A stretch of 64,000 nt of DNA, from IMG/VR virus record IMGVR_UViG_3300024518_000034, positions 62,001 to 126,000 of that record, one strand, 5' to 3'. The position numbers and the translations under genes are program-made. The stretch is from a virus. Below the pieces are notes generated by a model that ran no database searches, was not told where the DNA came from, and was given only the letters and a program-made list of their open reading frames with translations. Shown piece after piece: positions 1 to 8,874 of this stretch (position 1 is the stretch's first letter; each line of letters opens with the position of its first letter).

Positions 1-1
1 C

Positions 2-349
2 ATAAAGAAGAACTGGGTGATTGTAGTAGAATCAATGTGGTGTGCGATAAGATTGAACATGTGGGGATATCCAGCGATTTCTACGTTTGGGGCTAGAATG
101 GACGATATACAAGCAAAAACGATTAAAAAACACTGGAAAATGGTCTGTCTGTGTTATGACATGTATGACAAGGATTCGGCAGGCGCAAGGGCACAAAAGA
201 AGGCGATCAAGCTTCTTACGCCGCAGTTGAAGGTAAAGACAGTGTTGTTGCCAAAAGGAAAAGATCCAGACAAGTGTACCAAGAAAGAAATGCAGGTAGC
301 TTTAGATAACTCTTCTAGAGTGGGGATGATCAAAAACAGATGGACTTAA
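2..349 (+). CDS. DnaG-type primase, C-terminal TOPRIM fragment (5' end outside window)
   Basis: The reading frame is open to the left edge, so this is the end of a gene that begins upstream. The visible ~115 residues look like a TOPRIM fold of a DnaG-type primase: a beta strand ending in the acidic residue of VVVES, then an alanine/glycine-rich strand (AISTFGARM), then the metal-binding DxD-type motif in YDKDSAGARA, and a closing PKGKDPDKC segment typical of primase TOPRIM ends. DnaG primases make RNA primers for lagging-strand synthesis. The PolIII-type polymerase about 2.2 kb downstream fits this role. The zinc and polymerase N-terminal domains are not visible. Another TOPRIM protein is possible but less likely. 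Confidence 0.7.
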   Translation: MKKNWVIVVESMWCAIRLNMWGYPAISTFGARMDDIQAKTIKKHWKMVCLCYDMYDKDSAGARAQKKAIKLLTPQLKVKTVLLPKGKDPDKCTKKEMQVALDNSSRVGMIKNRWT

Positions 350-353
350 AAAG

Positions 354-968
354 ATGAAGATAAAAAACAAACATGGGTATGTGGTAGCTACCAAAGGACA
401 AGAGGCTAGAACGGCATTACTTTATTCTCATAAGGCAATTAATTATTTGGAGTGTTTTGCCAATATTACTCTATTTTTAAGAAATAGATTAGCAACGGTA
501 AACATGATTCCAGAAGATAGCGACATGCCAGACAAGTTTGGATTTTCAGTAAACATGGTGGACAAGTATTGGCATTTAGCTAAGTCAGATGAAGGCGAGA
601 GTGCTTTTCTAATTGACTATTTTGTAATAGAGAGAGACAGAAGGCCTAAAGGCAAGCCAATAATAAAGGGAAGAAAGCGCGGAGGGGTTGATGAATTAAT
701 GTTGTGGTCTACCCAGGTGAATAGAATATTAGTAGATTGCGCTGTAGGGTGTTTTACTGACTATATGGTTGGAGATAGAAATTTTTCAGGAGCTTTGTGG
801 TGGTCACATAAAGTTAAAGCTGTGGCTAGTAGGTATGCATATGAATTGGATTGTTATAGACAGATGTTGTGCCTTAGGCCTAGCGAAAATAGAATAAAAA
901 CTTTGAAGGAATCTTATGGGTTAAGAATTTATAAGGAATTTGATAGAAATTTTTTGGAAGGAATATAA
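354..968 (+). CDS. Hypothetical protein, 204 aa
   Basis: I do not recognise this protein. It starts five bases after the primase stop and ends three bases before the next start, so it is co-transcribed with the replication genes. It is rich in Lys/Arg and aromatic residues, has no membrane segment or signal peptide, and appears mostly helical in its second half (residues ~115-200). The basic stretch KPIIKGRKRGG around residue 100 could contact nucleic acid, but that is inference. A replication accessory role is suggested only by its position. Confidence 0.75.
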   Translation: MKIKNKHGYVVATKGQEARTALLYSHKAINYLECFANITLFLRNRLATVNMIPEDSDMPDKFGFSVNMVDKYWHLAKSDEGESAFLIDYFVIERDRRPKGKPIIKGRKRGGVDELMLWSTQVNRILVDCAVGCFTDYMVGDRNFSGALWWSHKVKAVASRYAYELDCYRQMLCLRPSENRIKTLKESYGLRIYKEFDRNFLEGI

Positions 969-971
969 AAT

Positions 972-1262
972 ATGACAGAGTATGCACCAATCTTCGATGA
1001 CTATTTTGATGGCAAAGATGAAGTGAAAACAGATCTAACTGGGTTAGACAGAAATAGTGCATTCCTGTTAGGAAAAGAATTAGGAAAAGCAGAGGAGCAT
1101 TTGAGCTTTACTCTGTCTGGATCTCCTCTAGAATCATTAGTAATTAGTGCAAGAAATGCAGAAACGTTGATGAAGTGGGCTAGAGAAAGAGGTGCGATGA
1201 GTCAAATAAGTAGACAGATCAGTGACGACTTATATATCATTGATTTTAAATTAAATAGATAG
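972..1262 (+). CDS. Hypothetical small acidic protein, 96 aa
   Basis: Unrecognised. The N-terminus is acidic (DDYFDGKDE) and the middle reads as a helix-rich segment around LGKELGKAEEHL. The start has a GGAAGGAA-type ribosome binding site within the end of the preceding gene, and the stop lies nine bases before the next start. It belongs to the same tightly packed unit as the primase and polymerase genes. No catalytic motif is visible. Confidence 0.7.
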   Translation: MTEYAPIFDDYFDGKDEVKTDLTGLDRNSAFLLGKELGKAEEHLSFTLSGSPLESLVISARNAETLMKWARERGAMSQISRQISDDLYIIDFKLNR

Positions 1263-1271
1263 GAGAGGGTT

Positions 1272-1916
1272 ATGGCAAATGAATATGTAGTTGAGTACAA
1301 TGAAAAATGTCCTGAATGTAATGGAAAAATTTTAATAACGGAAGATTATAGTGAGGCTCAGTGTGAAGAGTGTCTAGAAGAGTGGACCTTGAAAGACGAA
1401 GAGGAAATCACAGATACTGATCTTAAAGAAGGTTATGTAGAGATAGGTGAAGAAGAAAATGTGGAACCAGATTACGATTTTGAAGAGGACGAAGAAGATG
1501 AAGTAATTGAGGGAGATTTTGTTGAGGTGCATGATTCGTCAGCACCAACTCCAATAGCACAGCGTACAGTTGACGAACATTTGGAAGAACATCTAAATAT
1601 AGATGAGTTGGCAGCGAAAGTGTTAGCTAAAGCGCTAGCGATGGCTGTGACGGTAATCGCAACGCCCCAAGAGCCAGTGATAGCAGAACCAACAAATCCT
1701 TTCTTAGATGGAACAAGAGAAAGCCAACTAATGGAAACTCTATTGACTGGTCCACAAAACTTAGAAGACATTAAGAAGGCTTTGCCTAAAACTAGAGGTA
1801 AGCCGCCAACTGCAAAGACAATTAAGAGTTGGGTAATGGCTTTGGATAATTTAAGAGATTGGAAGGTCATAGAAGAGGATGATAAGTTTTCTGTTGAAAG
1901 GAGAAGGGATGAGTAA
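1272..1916 (+). CDS. Zinc-ribbon protein with acidic linker and C-terminal winged-helix-like region
   Basis: Three parts can be seen. Residues ~13-34 hold two Cys pairs (C13PEC16 and C31EEC34) that would form a small zinc ribbon. Residues ~45-85 are almost entirely acidic. The last ~65 residues (from about 150) read like a winged helix: two helices, a turn, then the ALDNLRDWKVIEEDDKFSV strand-wing pattern. The gene is preceded by a good AGGAGAGG site and overlaps the next gene by eight bases. The combination suggests a nucleic-acid-binding or regulatory protein tied to replication. The family is not recognised. Confidence 0.7.
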   Translation: MANEYVVEYNEKCPECNGKILITEDYSEAQCEECLEEWTLKDEEEITDTDLKEGYVEIGEEENVEPDYDFEEDEEDEVIEGDFVEVHDSSAPTPIAQRTVDEHLEEHLNIDELAAKVLAKALAMAVTVIATPQEPVIAEPTNPFLDGTRESQLMETLLTGPQNLEDIKKALPKTRGKPPTAKTIKSWVMALDNLRDWKVIEEDDKFSVERRRDE

Positions 1917-2538
1917 AGTAAAATTGCTAGAAAAACAATCGACACATAGAGAAGAGTGGACAAAGGATGATTACGTTGATAGAATACAAGCACAGATGAC
2001 ATCTTCACTGTACTTGATCTGTGTCATGTTCAAAGAACTTAAGGAAAAATTCTTTGAGAGAGAAGATGACGATGGACAGACGTGGACTAAATTTTGCAAA
2101 GATAGAATAGGAATTTCTAGGCATGCTGTTGCTGGTTATTTGAGAATAGGAAGATATGTATTACCAAGGATTTCTATAGATTTAGCAAACAAACTGGGAG
2201 TTGCAAAACTTCTTGTACTTTCCAAGTTAGGAAAGGATGCAGATTGGGATAAAATTCTAAATGAATTGCACGAAGAGGTAGAGTTGAAAACTATAAAACA
2301 TATAGCGGACAAATATGGTGGTGTCGAGAGAGAAGATAGACCAAGACCACTAAAAAAGACTGTCTCAACTTTAAGAAAAAATATTGAAGTTTTAGATGAA
2401 GATTTGAGAGCTTACTTGCCAAATCCTAACGATTTTGAGTCAAAAAAGAAATTCAAGGAAGTAGCAAACCAACTTTATAACCAAATGGATTCGTTGATGA
2501 ATATGATGAGAATGTTAATGAAAGGCGCAGACGAGTAA
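1909..2538 (+). CDS. DUF3102-like helical DNA-binding-type protein, 209 aa
   Basis: The start at 1909 is chosen over an upstream in-frame start because GAAAGGAGAAGG sits just before it. Residues ~45-85 contain the pattern TWTKFCKDRIGISRHAVAGYL, with a helix-turn-helix look, followed by LGVAKLLVLSKLG. This resembles the DUF3102 / ParB-accessory type seen in phages and plasmids. The C-terminal third is a predicted helical, charged region. It overlaps the polymerase start by one base (TAATG), implying translational coupling. A role in replication control or partition is inference; the family call is tentative. Confidence 0.65.
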   Translation: MSKVKLLEKQSTHREEWTKDDYVDRIQAQMTSSLYLICVMFKELKEKFFEREDDDGQTWTKFCKDRIGISRHAVAGYLRIGRYVLPRISIDLANKLGVAKLLVLSKLGKDADWDKILNELHEEVELKTIKHIADKYGGVEREDRPRPLKKTVSTLRKNIEVLDEDLRAYLPNPNDFESKKKFKEVANQLYNQMDSLMNMMRMLMKGADE

Positions 2539-5500
2539 TGAAATATACCCCTCTACATGGACATAGTGACTTTTCAATCTTGGACGCTTGCTCAAATGTA
2601 AAAAGCATTTGCAAACGAGCAGCAGAGATTGGACTAGAGCATATAGCACTAACGGACCATGGAACTATGGCTGGAATCTTTGAGTTTTACAAAGAAGCAA
2701 AGGCTGTAGGAATAAATCCTATTTTGGGAGTAGAGGCGTATATAGTAGAAGATAGATTGCAACTAGGACCAACAGATGAGCAAAAAGAGGGATTGAGCAA
2801 GCCTGAGCGCGATGCTTTAAATAAGAAGCATAGGAAGTATAATCACGTAGGTTTGATAGCTCAGAATGGGACAGGGCTTAAAAATTTATTTCATGTCGTG
2901 TCAGACGCTGCAAGAAATGGAACTTATTATAGACCAAGAACTGATTGGGATTATCTTGCAGAACATTCGGAAGGTGTGATAGCGCTTTCAGGATGCCTAC
3001 AGGGAAAAGCCAATAGGATGATTTTGGATGGAAATCTCGATGGGGCGTTGGCACACTTGAAGCAACTAAAAGACATCTTTGGTAAGAGAGTGGTGGCTGA
3101 ATTGCAAGTCAACGAAGCACCAGAACAAAAGATATGTAATGAAAAAATATACATGCTATCGAAAAAAGTAGGGATGCCGTTGGTAGTAACTAACGATTAT
3201 CACTACGTTTCTCCAGAGAGTGTAGAAGCGCACCGCATGTGTAAGTTCATTGATTACATAAAGGGCAGAGGAAAGAAGGATTTGGAGTTTTGTGGGTTTG
3301 AAGGCTATAGAACTACAGGACACTACGTAGCTTCTTATGATGAGTTGAAAAGTCTGTGGGTAGCAAATCACGGAAACATGACGACTGGAATTTTCGAAAG
3401 CGCATGCAGAAACACTATGAAAATAGCTGAAAGTTGCAGCGTGGACATAGACAATTCTCATAAGTTGGTAAAGTTTCCATTGCAAGAGGGAATGAGTAAG
3501 GAAGAGTACTTGAAGAAAGTGGTCACTCATGGGTGGAACAAGCGCAAACACAAATTTGTTGAAGGAAAAAAAGAAGAGTATACTAAGAGAATACAGAAAG
3601 AAATTAATCTGATTAAGAAGATGGGGTACTTAGACTACTTCTTCATGGTTCAAGACTTTATTCTATGGGCAAAAGGACAAGGGATTCCTATAGGGCCAGG
3701 CAGAGGTTCAGCGGCAGGCTCATTACTGTCCTGGCTACTTGAAATCACTCAAATTGACCCAATCAGATATGGGCTATCTTTTGAGCGTTTTTTGAACCCA
3801 CACCGCAAAAAAATGCCAGATATAGACGTTGATGTATGCAAGCGTCGTAGAGGTGAAGTTCTTCAGTATATGAAAGATAGATGGGGAGAGGAAAATGTTG
3901 CTGCGGTAGCCACATATCACAGATTTACTTCAAACTCTTTGTTTAGGGAAGTGTCAAGAGCGTTGGGATGTGAGTACAATACGTATAATGATATTGCTAA
4001 GAAAATTGACCACACTGATAATTGGGAAAACAACTTAGAGAAGAACAAAGAGTTAAAAAATTATGTAGATCAAAATGAAGATATAAATCTTTACATGGAT
4101 GAGTTAGATGGAAATATAAAAAACTTCGGAACTCATGCAGCAGCTATCATTATTACAAATGGAAACATTAGTGACTATTTGCCGCTACGAAGAACTACAG
4201 ATACGGCTGGCAATGTAAATATAATCACAGAAATTGAAAAAGATTTACTGGAGGCGTTTGGATATTTAAAGAAGGATATCTTGGGATTGAAAACTCTGAC
4301 GATAATTGCAGATACTGCAAAAGCGGCAGGAATGACATATGGAGATTTAGAGGACATTCCAGTTGACGATCCAGAAGTTTATAAAATGTTTAACGAAGGA
4401 GACACAGTAGGAGTATTTCAATTTCATGGTAGCGGTATGACAGATTTGGCAGTCGATATAGGCGTTGAGAACATGGAAGACTTGTCAGCCTGTAACACTA
4501 TGTATCGTCCAGCCGTTTTGAAAGCTGGAATCGATAAGAGTTTTATTAGAAGGCGAAGAGGAGATGAAGAAGTAACGTTTTTACATCCCAAACTAAAGGA
4601 TGTACTTGAACCAACAGAGGGGCTCATTATATATCAGGAACAGATAATCCACATTATGATGAAATTGGGATTAGATGAAGGCGAGGCTGATTTGATGAGA
4701 AATGACATGGAGAAGGTTTATAAGGGGGCGAAACCACAATCTGTGTTAGACGATTGGATAGAGAAAGCTAAAAATAGAGGGTTTGGTGAATTTGATGAAG
4801 ATGAAGCTGAAGATGTCATCGACCAAGTGATGGCGCAAATTGGTTATCTGTTCAATAAAGCTCACAGTGTGTCTTATAGTTTAATTGGATATATATGTCA
4901 GTGGCTTAAAGTTTACTATCCTTATGAATTTTTAACATCGTGCTTGAACAATGAGGAGAAGTTAGAAAAAATTGAAGAATATTTGGCGTACTTCAATAAC
5001 ACATATGAGGTTGATATTAAAATTGGAGATCTAAATAATTTTAGTGTAGATTTTTGTGTAGAAGATGAAGAAACAATTAAAGTTGGGCTAGAAAACACTA
5101 AAGGTCTTAGTAAGAAAGTGTTAGATATGGTAAACGATAATAGGCCGTATGATTCTATTATGGACTTTTTCTATAGTGACATTGATTGGCGTGTTTTAAA
5201 TAAAAGAAAAGTTCAGATAATGGCCGAGTTGGGACTGTTTGACGGACTGCCTATATATGAAGATGGACCGAAGATTGAACATGCAAATCAAATGAAAGGA
5301 TTTTATAACGGATTAAGAACATATGGTTCTGGTGAAACAAATCACTATGTAACACAAAAGCAAGATAGAGAAGTTTGGGGTAAGGTTTATGGAGATGTTG
5401 AATTGTACGACAGTCCTTCATTCGCTGACTTGGCTCAAAAGGAAGTTGAATATTTTGGTTTTCACATTGTGTACGATCCGCTGAGCTACATTAGAAATAA

Positions 5501-5795
5501 TTTTGATTTCAAGAAGATAGGAATGGTAATGCCAGGTACTTTGGCGGTGGGTGGAGTAGTTAATGGGATTAAGCTTCACATAGACAAGAAGGGAAATGAA
5601 ATGGCATTTGTGTCATTGAAGACTTTAGAGGACTTCAAAGACATTGTTATCTTTGCTAGCCAATGGGGACATTATAGTAAGAAGTTGAAGATTGGCTCTT
5701 GTGGTATATTTTTCTTAGCTATGTCGGATAGAAAGAGTTATATAGTAAGGAGATATGAAAAGGTAGAGTTACCTCACGGATATGATGGAGAATAA
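2538..5795 (+). CDS. dnaE: DNA polymerase III alpha subunit, DnaE type
   Basis: This is the catalytic subunit of a bacterial-type replicase. The N-terminal PHP domain is recognised by HGHSDFSILDA and LTDHGTM. The polymerase core carries PIGPGRGSAAGSLLSW near residue 390, then the catalytic PDIDVD with D428 and D430, and the third aspartate in KKDILGLKTL (D580). Further matches are GVFQFHGSGM, LIIYQEQ and the FNKAHSVSYSLIGY finger motif. At 1085 residues it is slightly shorter than cellular DnaE (~1160), so the C-terminal tau/clamp-binding tail may be reduced. No proofreading exonuclease is fused. A DnaQ-like exonuclease is encoded ~38 kb away (43976-44833). A self-encoded PolIII is a trait of some large phages rather than T4 or T7 types. 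Confidence 0.95.
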   Translation: MKYTPLHGHSDFSILDACSNVKSICKRAAEIGLEHIALTDHGTMAGIFEFYKEAKAVGINPILGVEAYIVEDRLQLGPTDEQKEGLSKPERDALNKKHRKYNHVGLIAQNGTGLKNLFHVVSDAARNGTYYRPRTDWDYLAEHSEGVIALSGCLQGKANRMILDGNLDGALAHLKQLKDIFGKRVVAELQVNEAPEQKICNEKIYMLSKKVGMPLVVTNDYHYVSPESVEAHRMCKFIDYIKGRGKKDLEFCGFEGYRTTGHYVASYDELKSLWVANHGNMTTGIFESACRNTMKIAESCSVDIDNSHKLVKFPLQEGMSKEEYLKKVVTHGWNKRKHKFVEGKKEEYTKRIQKEINLIKKMGYLDYFFMVQDFILWAKGQGIPIGPGRGSAAGSLLSWLLEITQIDPIRYGLSFERFLNPHRKKMPDIDVDVCKRRRGEVLQYMKDRWGEENVAAVATYHRFTSNSLFREVSRALGCEYNTYNDIAKKIDHTDNWENNLEKNKELKNYVDQNEDINLYMDELDGNIKNFGTHAAAIIITNGNISDYLPLRRTTDTAGNVNIITEIEKDLLEAFGYLKKDILGLKTLTIIADTAKAAGMTYGDLEDIPVDDPEVYKMFNEGDTVGVFQFHGSGMTDLAVDIGVENMEDLSACNTMYRPAVLKAGIDKSFIRRRRGDEEVTFLHPKLKDVLEPTEGLIIYQEQIIHIMMKLGLDEGEADLMRNDMEKVYKGAKPQSVLDDWIEKAKNRGFGEFDEDEAEDVIDQVMAQIGYLFNKAHSVSYSLIGYICQWLKVYYPYEFLTSCLNNEEKLEKIEEYLAYFNNTYEVDIKIGDLNNFSVDFCVEDEETIKVGLENTKGLSKKVLDMVNDNRPYDSIMDFFYSDIDWRVLNKRKVQIMAELGLFDGLPIYEDGPKIEHANQMKGFYNGLRTYGSGETNHYVTQKQDREVWGKVYGDVELYDSPSFADLAQKEVEYFGFHIVYDPLSYIRNNFDFKKIGMVMPGTLAVGGVVNGIKLHIDKKGNEMAFVSLKTLEDFKDIVIFASQWGHYSKKLKIGSCGIFFLAMSDRKSYIVRRYEKVELPHGYDGE

Positions 5796-5796
5796 A

Positions 5797-6369
5797 ATGA
5801 GTAGAATTTTAACTATTGCAGGGGACCAGGACGTAGATATTGAAGAGATCACCAAAGATTTAGTATTACCCAAAAATGAATCCCTAAAAGAAATTATAAC
5901 AATGTGTTTGGTTATCTCTCATAAATATAGGAGAGGCGTTCCGACAATAGCAGGTGATACGGATAGGAAGTGTTTAACCGACGATTTAGCTAGGCTTGCT
6001 TATTTGCGAGACAGGTTTGCAGCGGTGTCTGCTCACTTTGAGGGAATTTTACACAAAGCAGAGGGCAGGTTTAAGAATCAGTTGGAAGGAGAGTTTTACT
6101 TAGACGCTAGGAAAGAGTTGGAAACAGAATATGAAGAGAAGTATGAAAGATATAAAAGGGGCGATATAGATAAGCCAAGACAACCAACAGATACTTATGT
6201 AAAAGCCTTGGCTGAAATGAAATCGAAAGATAATAGAAAGAGGTTAGCCGAGGCTCAAGGGAATGTTAAATATATTAGAGCGTTCTGGTCTTCGGCTATG
6301 GAAAGTGCTAACACATTGAAAGCTGTGTTGAAATACACAGAAAATCAAGGGTACGGGCCAAGTGAATAA
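5797..6369 (+). CDS. Hypothetical helical protein, 190 aa
   Basis: The start at 5797 is preferred because GGAG lies six bases upstream; two earlier in-frame ATGs overlap the polymerase end and lack a site. The protein is highly charged and predicted to be helical from about residue 55 onward (many Glu/Lys/Arg and few Pro). It looks like a recombination mediator or accessory protein in overall character, but no family motif is recognised. It closes the first transcription unit: a promoter-like segment and a new gene set follow. Confidence 0.7.
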   Translation: MSRILTIAGDQDVDIEEITKDLVLPKNESLKEIITMCLVISHKYRRGVPTIAGDTDRKCLTDDLARLAYLRDRFAAVSAHFEGILHKAEGRFKNQLEGEFYLDARKELETEYEEKYERYKRGDIDKPRQPTDTYVKALAEMKSKDNRKRLAEAQGNVKYIRAFWSSAMESANTLKAVLKYTENQGYGPSE

Positions 6370-6395
6370 AAGTTAACATTTTTGGGCTTTTTAGC

Positions 6396-6423
6396 TTGAC
6401 TTTTTGGCCAAAAATGGTAGTAT
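6396..6423 (+). promoter_or_regulatory. Putative sigma70-type promoter upstream of the SSB/RecA unit
   Basis: TTGACT at 6396-6401 and TAGTAT at 6418-6423 are separated by 16 bases. They lie in one of the few non-coding gaps of the first 27 kb, about 50 bases upstream of the next start. The -10 is imperfect (4 of 6), so this is a probable rather than certain promoter. Confidence 0.45.
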
Positions 6424-6471
6424 GTATACTAAGAGTAAAACGAAGAATTTGGTAGGTAGAGGGGGTATAAA

Positions 6472-6702
6472 ATGGACATTGTCAAGATAACCAAAGAATA
6501 TGAAGAAGAAATTGTCACTCAGGATTTCACTGCTGTAAGAATTAGAAATATCGTAACCGGAACTCTATCTGAACAAGAACAGGAGGGTGGAGCTAAGGAG
6601 TTGCAGAAACATTCTGATAAGCTATTCGTAATAGCTAAGAAGTTGACAGAAAGAGACATTAAGAGGTTTTATAAAGACAATAATATAGAAGAGGAGATTT
6701 AG
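6472..6702 (+). CDS. Hypothetical protein, 76 aa
   Basis: Unrecognised small charged protein, first gene after the promoter-like segment at 6396-6423. It has a strong AGAGGGGG site seven bases before the ATG. The C-terminal half is helical and basic-acidic mixed (KKLTERDIKRFYKDNNIEEE). The next gene, the SSB-like protein, starts four bases after its stop, which suggests a shared role in recombination or replication. No catalytic motif is visible. Confidence 0.7.
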   Translation: MDIVKITKEYEEEIVTQDFTAVRIRNIVTGTLSEQEQEGGAKELQKHSDKLFVIAKKLTERDIKRFYKDNNIEEEI

Positions 6703-6706
6703 TAGT

Positions 6707-7309
6707 ATGGCAAGAATTATAACAGTAGGTGGTCAAGGTGGAAGCTACGAGGCAGTTCCAGAAGATTATTACATGGCAGAAGTTGGCAAGATTGAATTTG
6801 TAGCTGATCAGAAGAATCACTTTACGGGAGAGCTTGAAGACAGATGGAAGCTTTTCTTCAAAGTAACTGAAGGCGAACATGCTGGTAAGACGTTCACAGG
6901 TTTGGCAAAGAATAGTACTCACCCAAAGAGTAAGTTAAGAGATTGGCTCAAAGCATTCTTTGGTCCACTGAAAGAGGGAGATCCAATTGATATTGATGAC
7001 ATTGTAGGTCGTCCATGTATGATTTATATTTCTCATGGAAGTTCTTTGAGAGACGATGGACAGCCGTGGTGTAACGTAAGTAAGGTTCAGAAAAAGCCAA
7101 ATAGTGGTGTTGAACTTATGAGTCCGTTGTCAGAATCAGAAGTTAGTGATCGTGATGGTGATGAAGCAGATGAGACAGAAGAAGCTTCAGAACCAGTGGT
7201 AAAAAAAACTAAAAAAACAATGGTAGGTAAGAAGAAGACTACAAAGAAAAAGCCGAAAGTTACTGTCCCAGAAGGAGAAGAGGAAGAGGAACTTGACGTA
7301 GAATGGTAA
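6707..7309 (+). CDS. Probable single-stranded DNA-binding protein
   Basis: Residues ~1-115 have a beta-rich pattern with alternating aromatics (YEAVPEDYYMAEVGKIE, WKLFFKVTEGEHAGKTFTGL, PCMIYISHG) that fits the OB-fold DUF669/SSB-like proteins of phages. The second half is a low-complexity linker that is first acidic, then Lys-rich (KKTKKT, KKKTTKKKPK). It ends in an acidic tip EEEEELDVEW, much as SSB proteins end in an acidic partner-binding tail. It sits directly before and overlaps recA by seven bases, the classic position for a recombination partner. The family call is by pattern and context only. Confidence 0.6.
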   Translation: MARIITVGGQGGSYEAVPEDYYMAEVGKIEFVADQKNHFTGELEDRWKLFFKVTEGEHAGKTFTGLAKNSTHPKSKLRDWLKAFFGPLKEGDPIDIDDIVGRPCMIYISHGSSLRDDGQPWCNVSKVQKKPNSGVELMSPLSESEVSDRDGDEADETEEASEPVVKKTKKTMVGKKKTTKKKPKVTVPEGEEEEELDVEW

Positions 7310-8346
7310 AGGGAACTTTGAAAAGAAAAAAGAAAACATCAGAAGATGAATTGCCAGGAGATGACTATGAAGCTTTTATGGCTTGTCTGAAACCGCAAGT
7401 AAAATCTGGCTTAATTATGAGCTTAGGAGGGGAAAATTCTAAGCTAAAGGTAGATGCAATTTCTACGGGGATTGGCTCTCTAGACAAAGCATTGGGGGTC
7501 GGAGGGTTGCCGAGGGGAAGAATTGTAGAATTGTTTGGCCCAGAGAGTGGGGGAAAAACTACCTTAGCGCTGCAATGCATTGCCGCCTGCCAAAAGGCAG
7601 GCGGTATTGTAGTGTTTCTTGATGCTGAACATTCATTAGACCCAGTATGGGCAGGAGTGCTTGGTGTAGATACTGAAAAGCTAGCAATAGCACAACCGGA
7701 CTATGCCGAGCAGGCTTATGAGTTAGTTAATACCTTACTTGATAGTCCTAGGCCTCCCGATATGATAGTGCTAGACTCTATTGCAGCTATGCCTACAAAG
7801 AAAGAAATTGAAGGTGACGTAGAGGATCTACAAAAGCAGATAGGTTTGCAAGCTAGAGTGAACACGGGAAACTTGCGTAAACTTATGCCAAAACTATCTA
7901 GGGCTGGCACTGTATTTGTTATTATAAATCAGGTGAGAGAAAAGTTTGGTGGTGGATGGTCAGGTTATGGTCCAAACGAAACTACGCCAGGTGGAAGAGC
8001 GATGAGGCATGCTTACTCTGTTAGAATGTCAGTTAGAAAAGGTGAGATGATAAAAGAAGGACCAGAGTTTATCGGTAATAGAGTAAAGGTTAGAATTGCA
8101 AAAAATAAAGTAGCTGCACCATTTGGGAAAACTGAATTTCCTATATATTATGCAGAAGGAATAGATATAGTTTCCGATGTATTTATGAACGCAGTTGAAA
8201 AGGGAGTGGTTCTAAAAAAAGGTGCCTGGTATTTTTATGGCGAAGAGAAGTATCAAGGAAGGAAGGGACTGATTGAGGCATTAAAGAGTGATCAAGAGTT
8301 GTATCAGTCTTTGGCGGATGAACTCGATGCAGTAGAAGAAGAATAG
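7303..8346 (+). CDS. recA: RecA-family recombinase
   Basis: This is a strand-exchange ATPase. The Walker A motif is GPESGGKTT (residues 79-87), the strand leading to the catalytic Glu is VVFLDAEHSLDP, Walker B is MIVLDSIAAM, and the L2/ATP-cap region shows FVIINQVREKFG followed by TPGGRAMRHAYSVR. The 347-residue length is normal for RecA. The C-terminus is acidic (DELDAVEEE), as in bacterial RecA. The start overlaps the SSB-like gene by seven bases. The neighbours SbcD/gp47, RuvC and SbcC/gp46 complete a phage recombination set. It resembles bacterial RecA more than T4 UvsX by eye. The gene contains a GC-rich perfect hairpin (7581-7606) just after the Walker A codons. Confidence 0.95.
   Translation: MVKGTLKRKKKTSEDELPGDDYEAFMACLKPQVKSGLIMSLGGENSKLKVDAISTGIGSLDKALGVGGLPRGRIVELFGPESGGKTTLALQCIAACQKAGGIVVFLDAEHSLDPVWAGVLGVDTEKLAIAQPDYAEQAYELVNTLLDSPRPPDMIVLDSIAAMPTKKEIEGDVEDLQKQIGLQARVNTGNLRKLMPKLSRAGTVFVIINQVREKFGGGWSGYGPNETTPGGRAMRHAYSVRMSVRKGEMIKEGPEFIGNRVKVRIAKNKVAAPFGKTEFPIYYAEGIDIVSDVFMNAVEKGVVLKKGAWYFYGEEKYQGRKGLIEALKSDQELYQSLADELDAVEEE
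7581..7606 (+). repeat. Perfect GC-rich inverted repeat inside recA
   Basis: CCGCCTGCC (7583-7591), an AAAA loop, and GGCAGGCGG (7596-7604) pair perfectly. One G:T and one T:A pair extend the stem to 11. The GC content contrasts with the AT-rich gene around it. There is no T-tract, so it is not an intrinsic terminator. Confidence 0.7.
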
Positions 8347-8874
8347 ATGAGGGAGGCGGTAACAAGAATTGTAGAAGAAAATAGAGATCGAATTGAGGAA
8401 AGATTTTGGTCTAAAGTGAAAATTCCACATGAAGGATTTGGATGCTGGATATGGAAAGGTAGCACTAAAGGCGTGGCGAGAGGGTATGGACATTTCTATT
8501 TTGGAAAATTAAATAATAGAAAATACTATATGATCGCCCATCGTGCAGCGTGGTGGCTAGTTTATGGAGAAATCATAGATTTGCCAGATTCTGATTTCAG
8601 AGGAACGTGCGTTTGTCATAAGTGTGATAATAGGCTGTGTGTAAATCCGACACATCTATTTATTGGGACGCATAAGGATAATGTAAAAGATATGATTGAG
8701 AAAAATAGAAATTACATTGTGTCTGAGTGGACTAGAAAACTAGATTTATCTCATGTGGAAATTATGAGAAAAATGAAAAAAGTTGCAAATATAAGTAATG
8801 AAAAAATTGCAGAAATTTTTGAAACTACAGTTCCAAATGTAAGTCTTATATTAAATAATAAGAGGTGGAAATGA
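8347..8874 (+). CDS. HNH endonuclease (HNH_3 / homing type) with C-terminal HTH
   Basis: Residues ~60-118 hold the HNH_3 pattern: AHRAAWW, then [18 protein letters not shown] and [11 protein letters not shown], where the His, Asn and His/Cys ligands of a beta-beta-alpha metal nuclease can be read. The N-terminus FWSKVKI..GCWIWKG is also typical of this family. The last ~40 residues look like a helix-turn-helix ([22 protein letters not shown]) that would help target recognition. It sits between recA and the SbcD gene with one- to four-base junctions. It is therefore probably a free-standing mobile endonuclease that inserted into the operon without breaking it. Confidence 0.85.
   Translation: MREAVTRIVEENRDRIEERFWSKVKIPHEGFGCWIWKGSTKGVARGYGHFYFGKLNNRKYYMIAHRAAWWLVYGEIIDLPDSDFRGTCVCHKCDNRLCVNPTHLFIGTHKDNVKDMIEKNRNYIVSEWTRKLDLSHVEIMRKMKKVANISNEKIAEIFETTVPNVSLILNNKRWK

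Noticed and set aside
1472-2008. 178-codon minus-strand ORF
   Set aside because: It is antisense to the acidic zinc-ribbon gene; its Ser-rich content mirrors GAA/GAT codons and no other minus-strand gene exists in the window.
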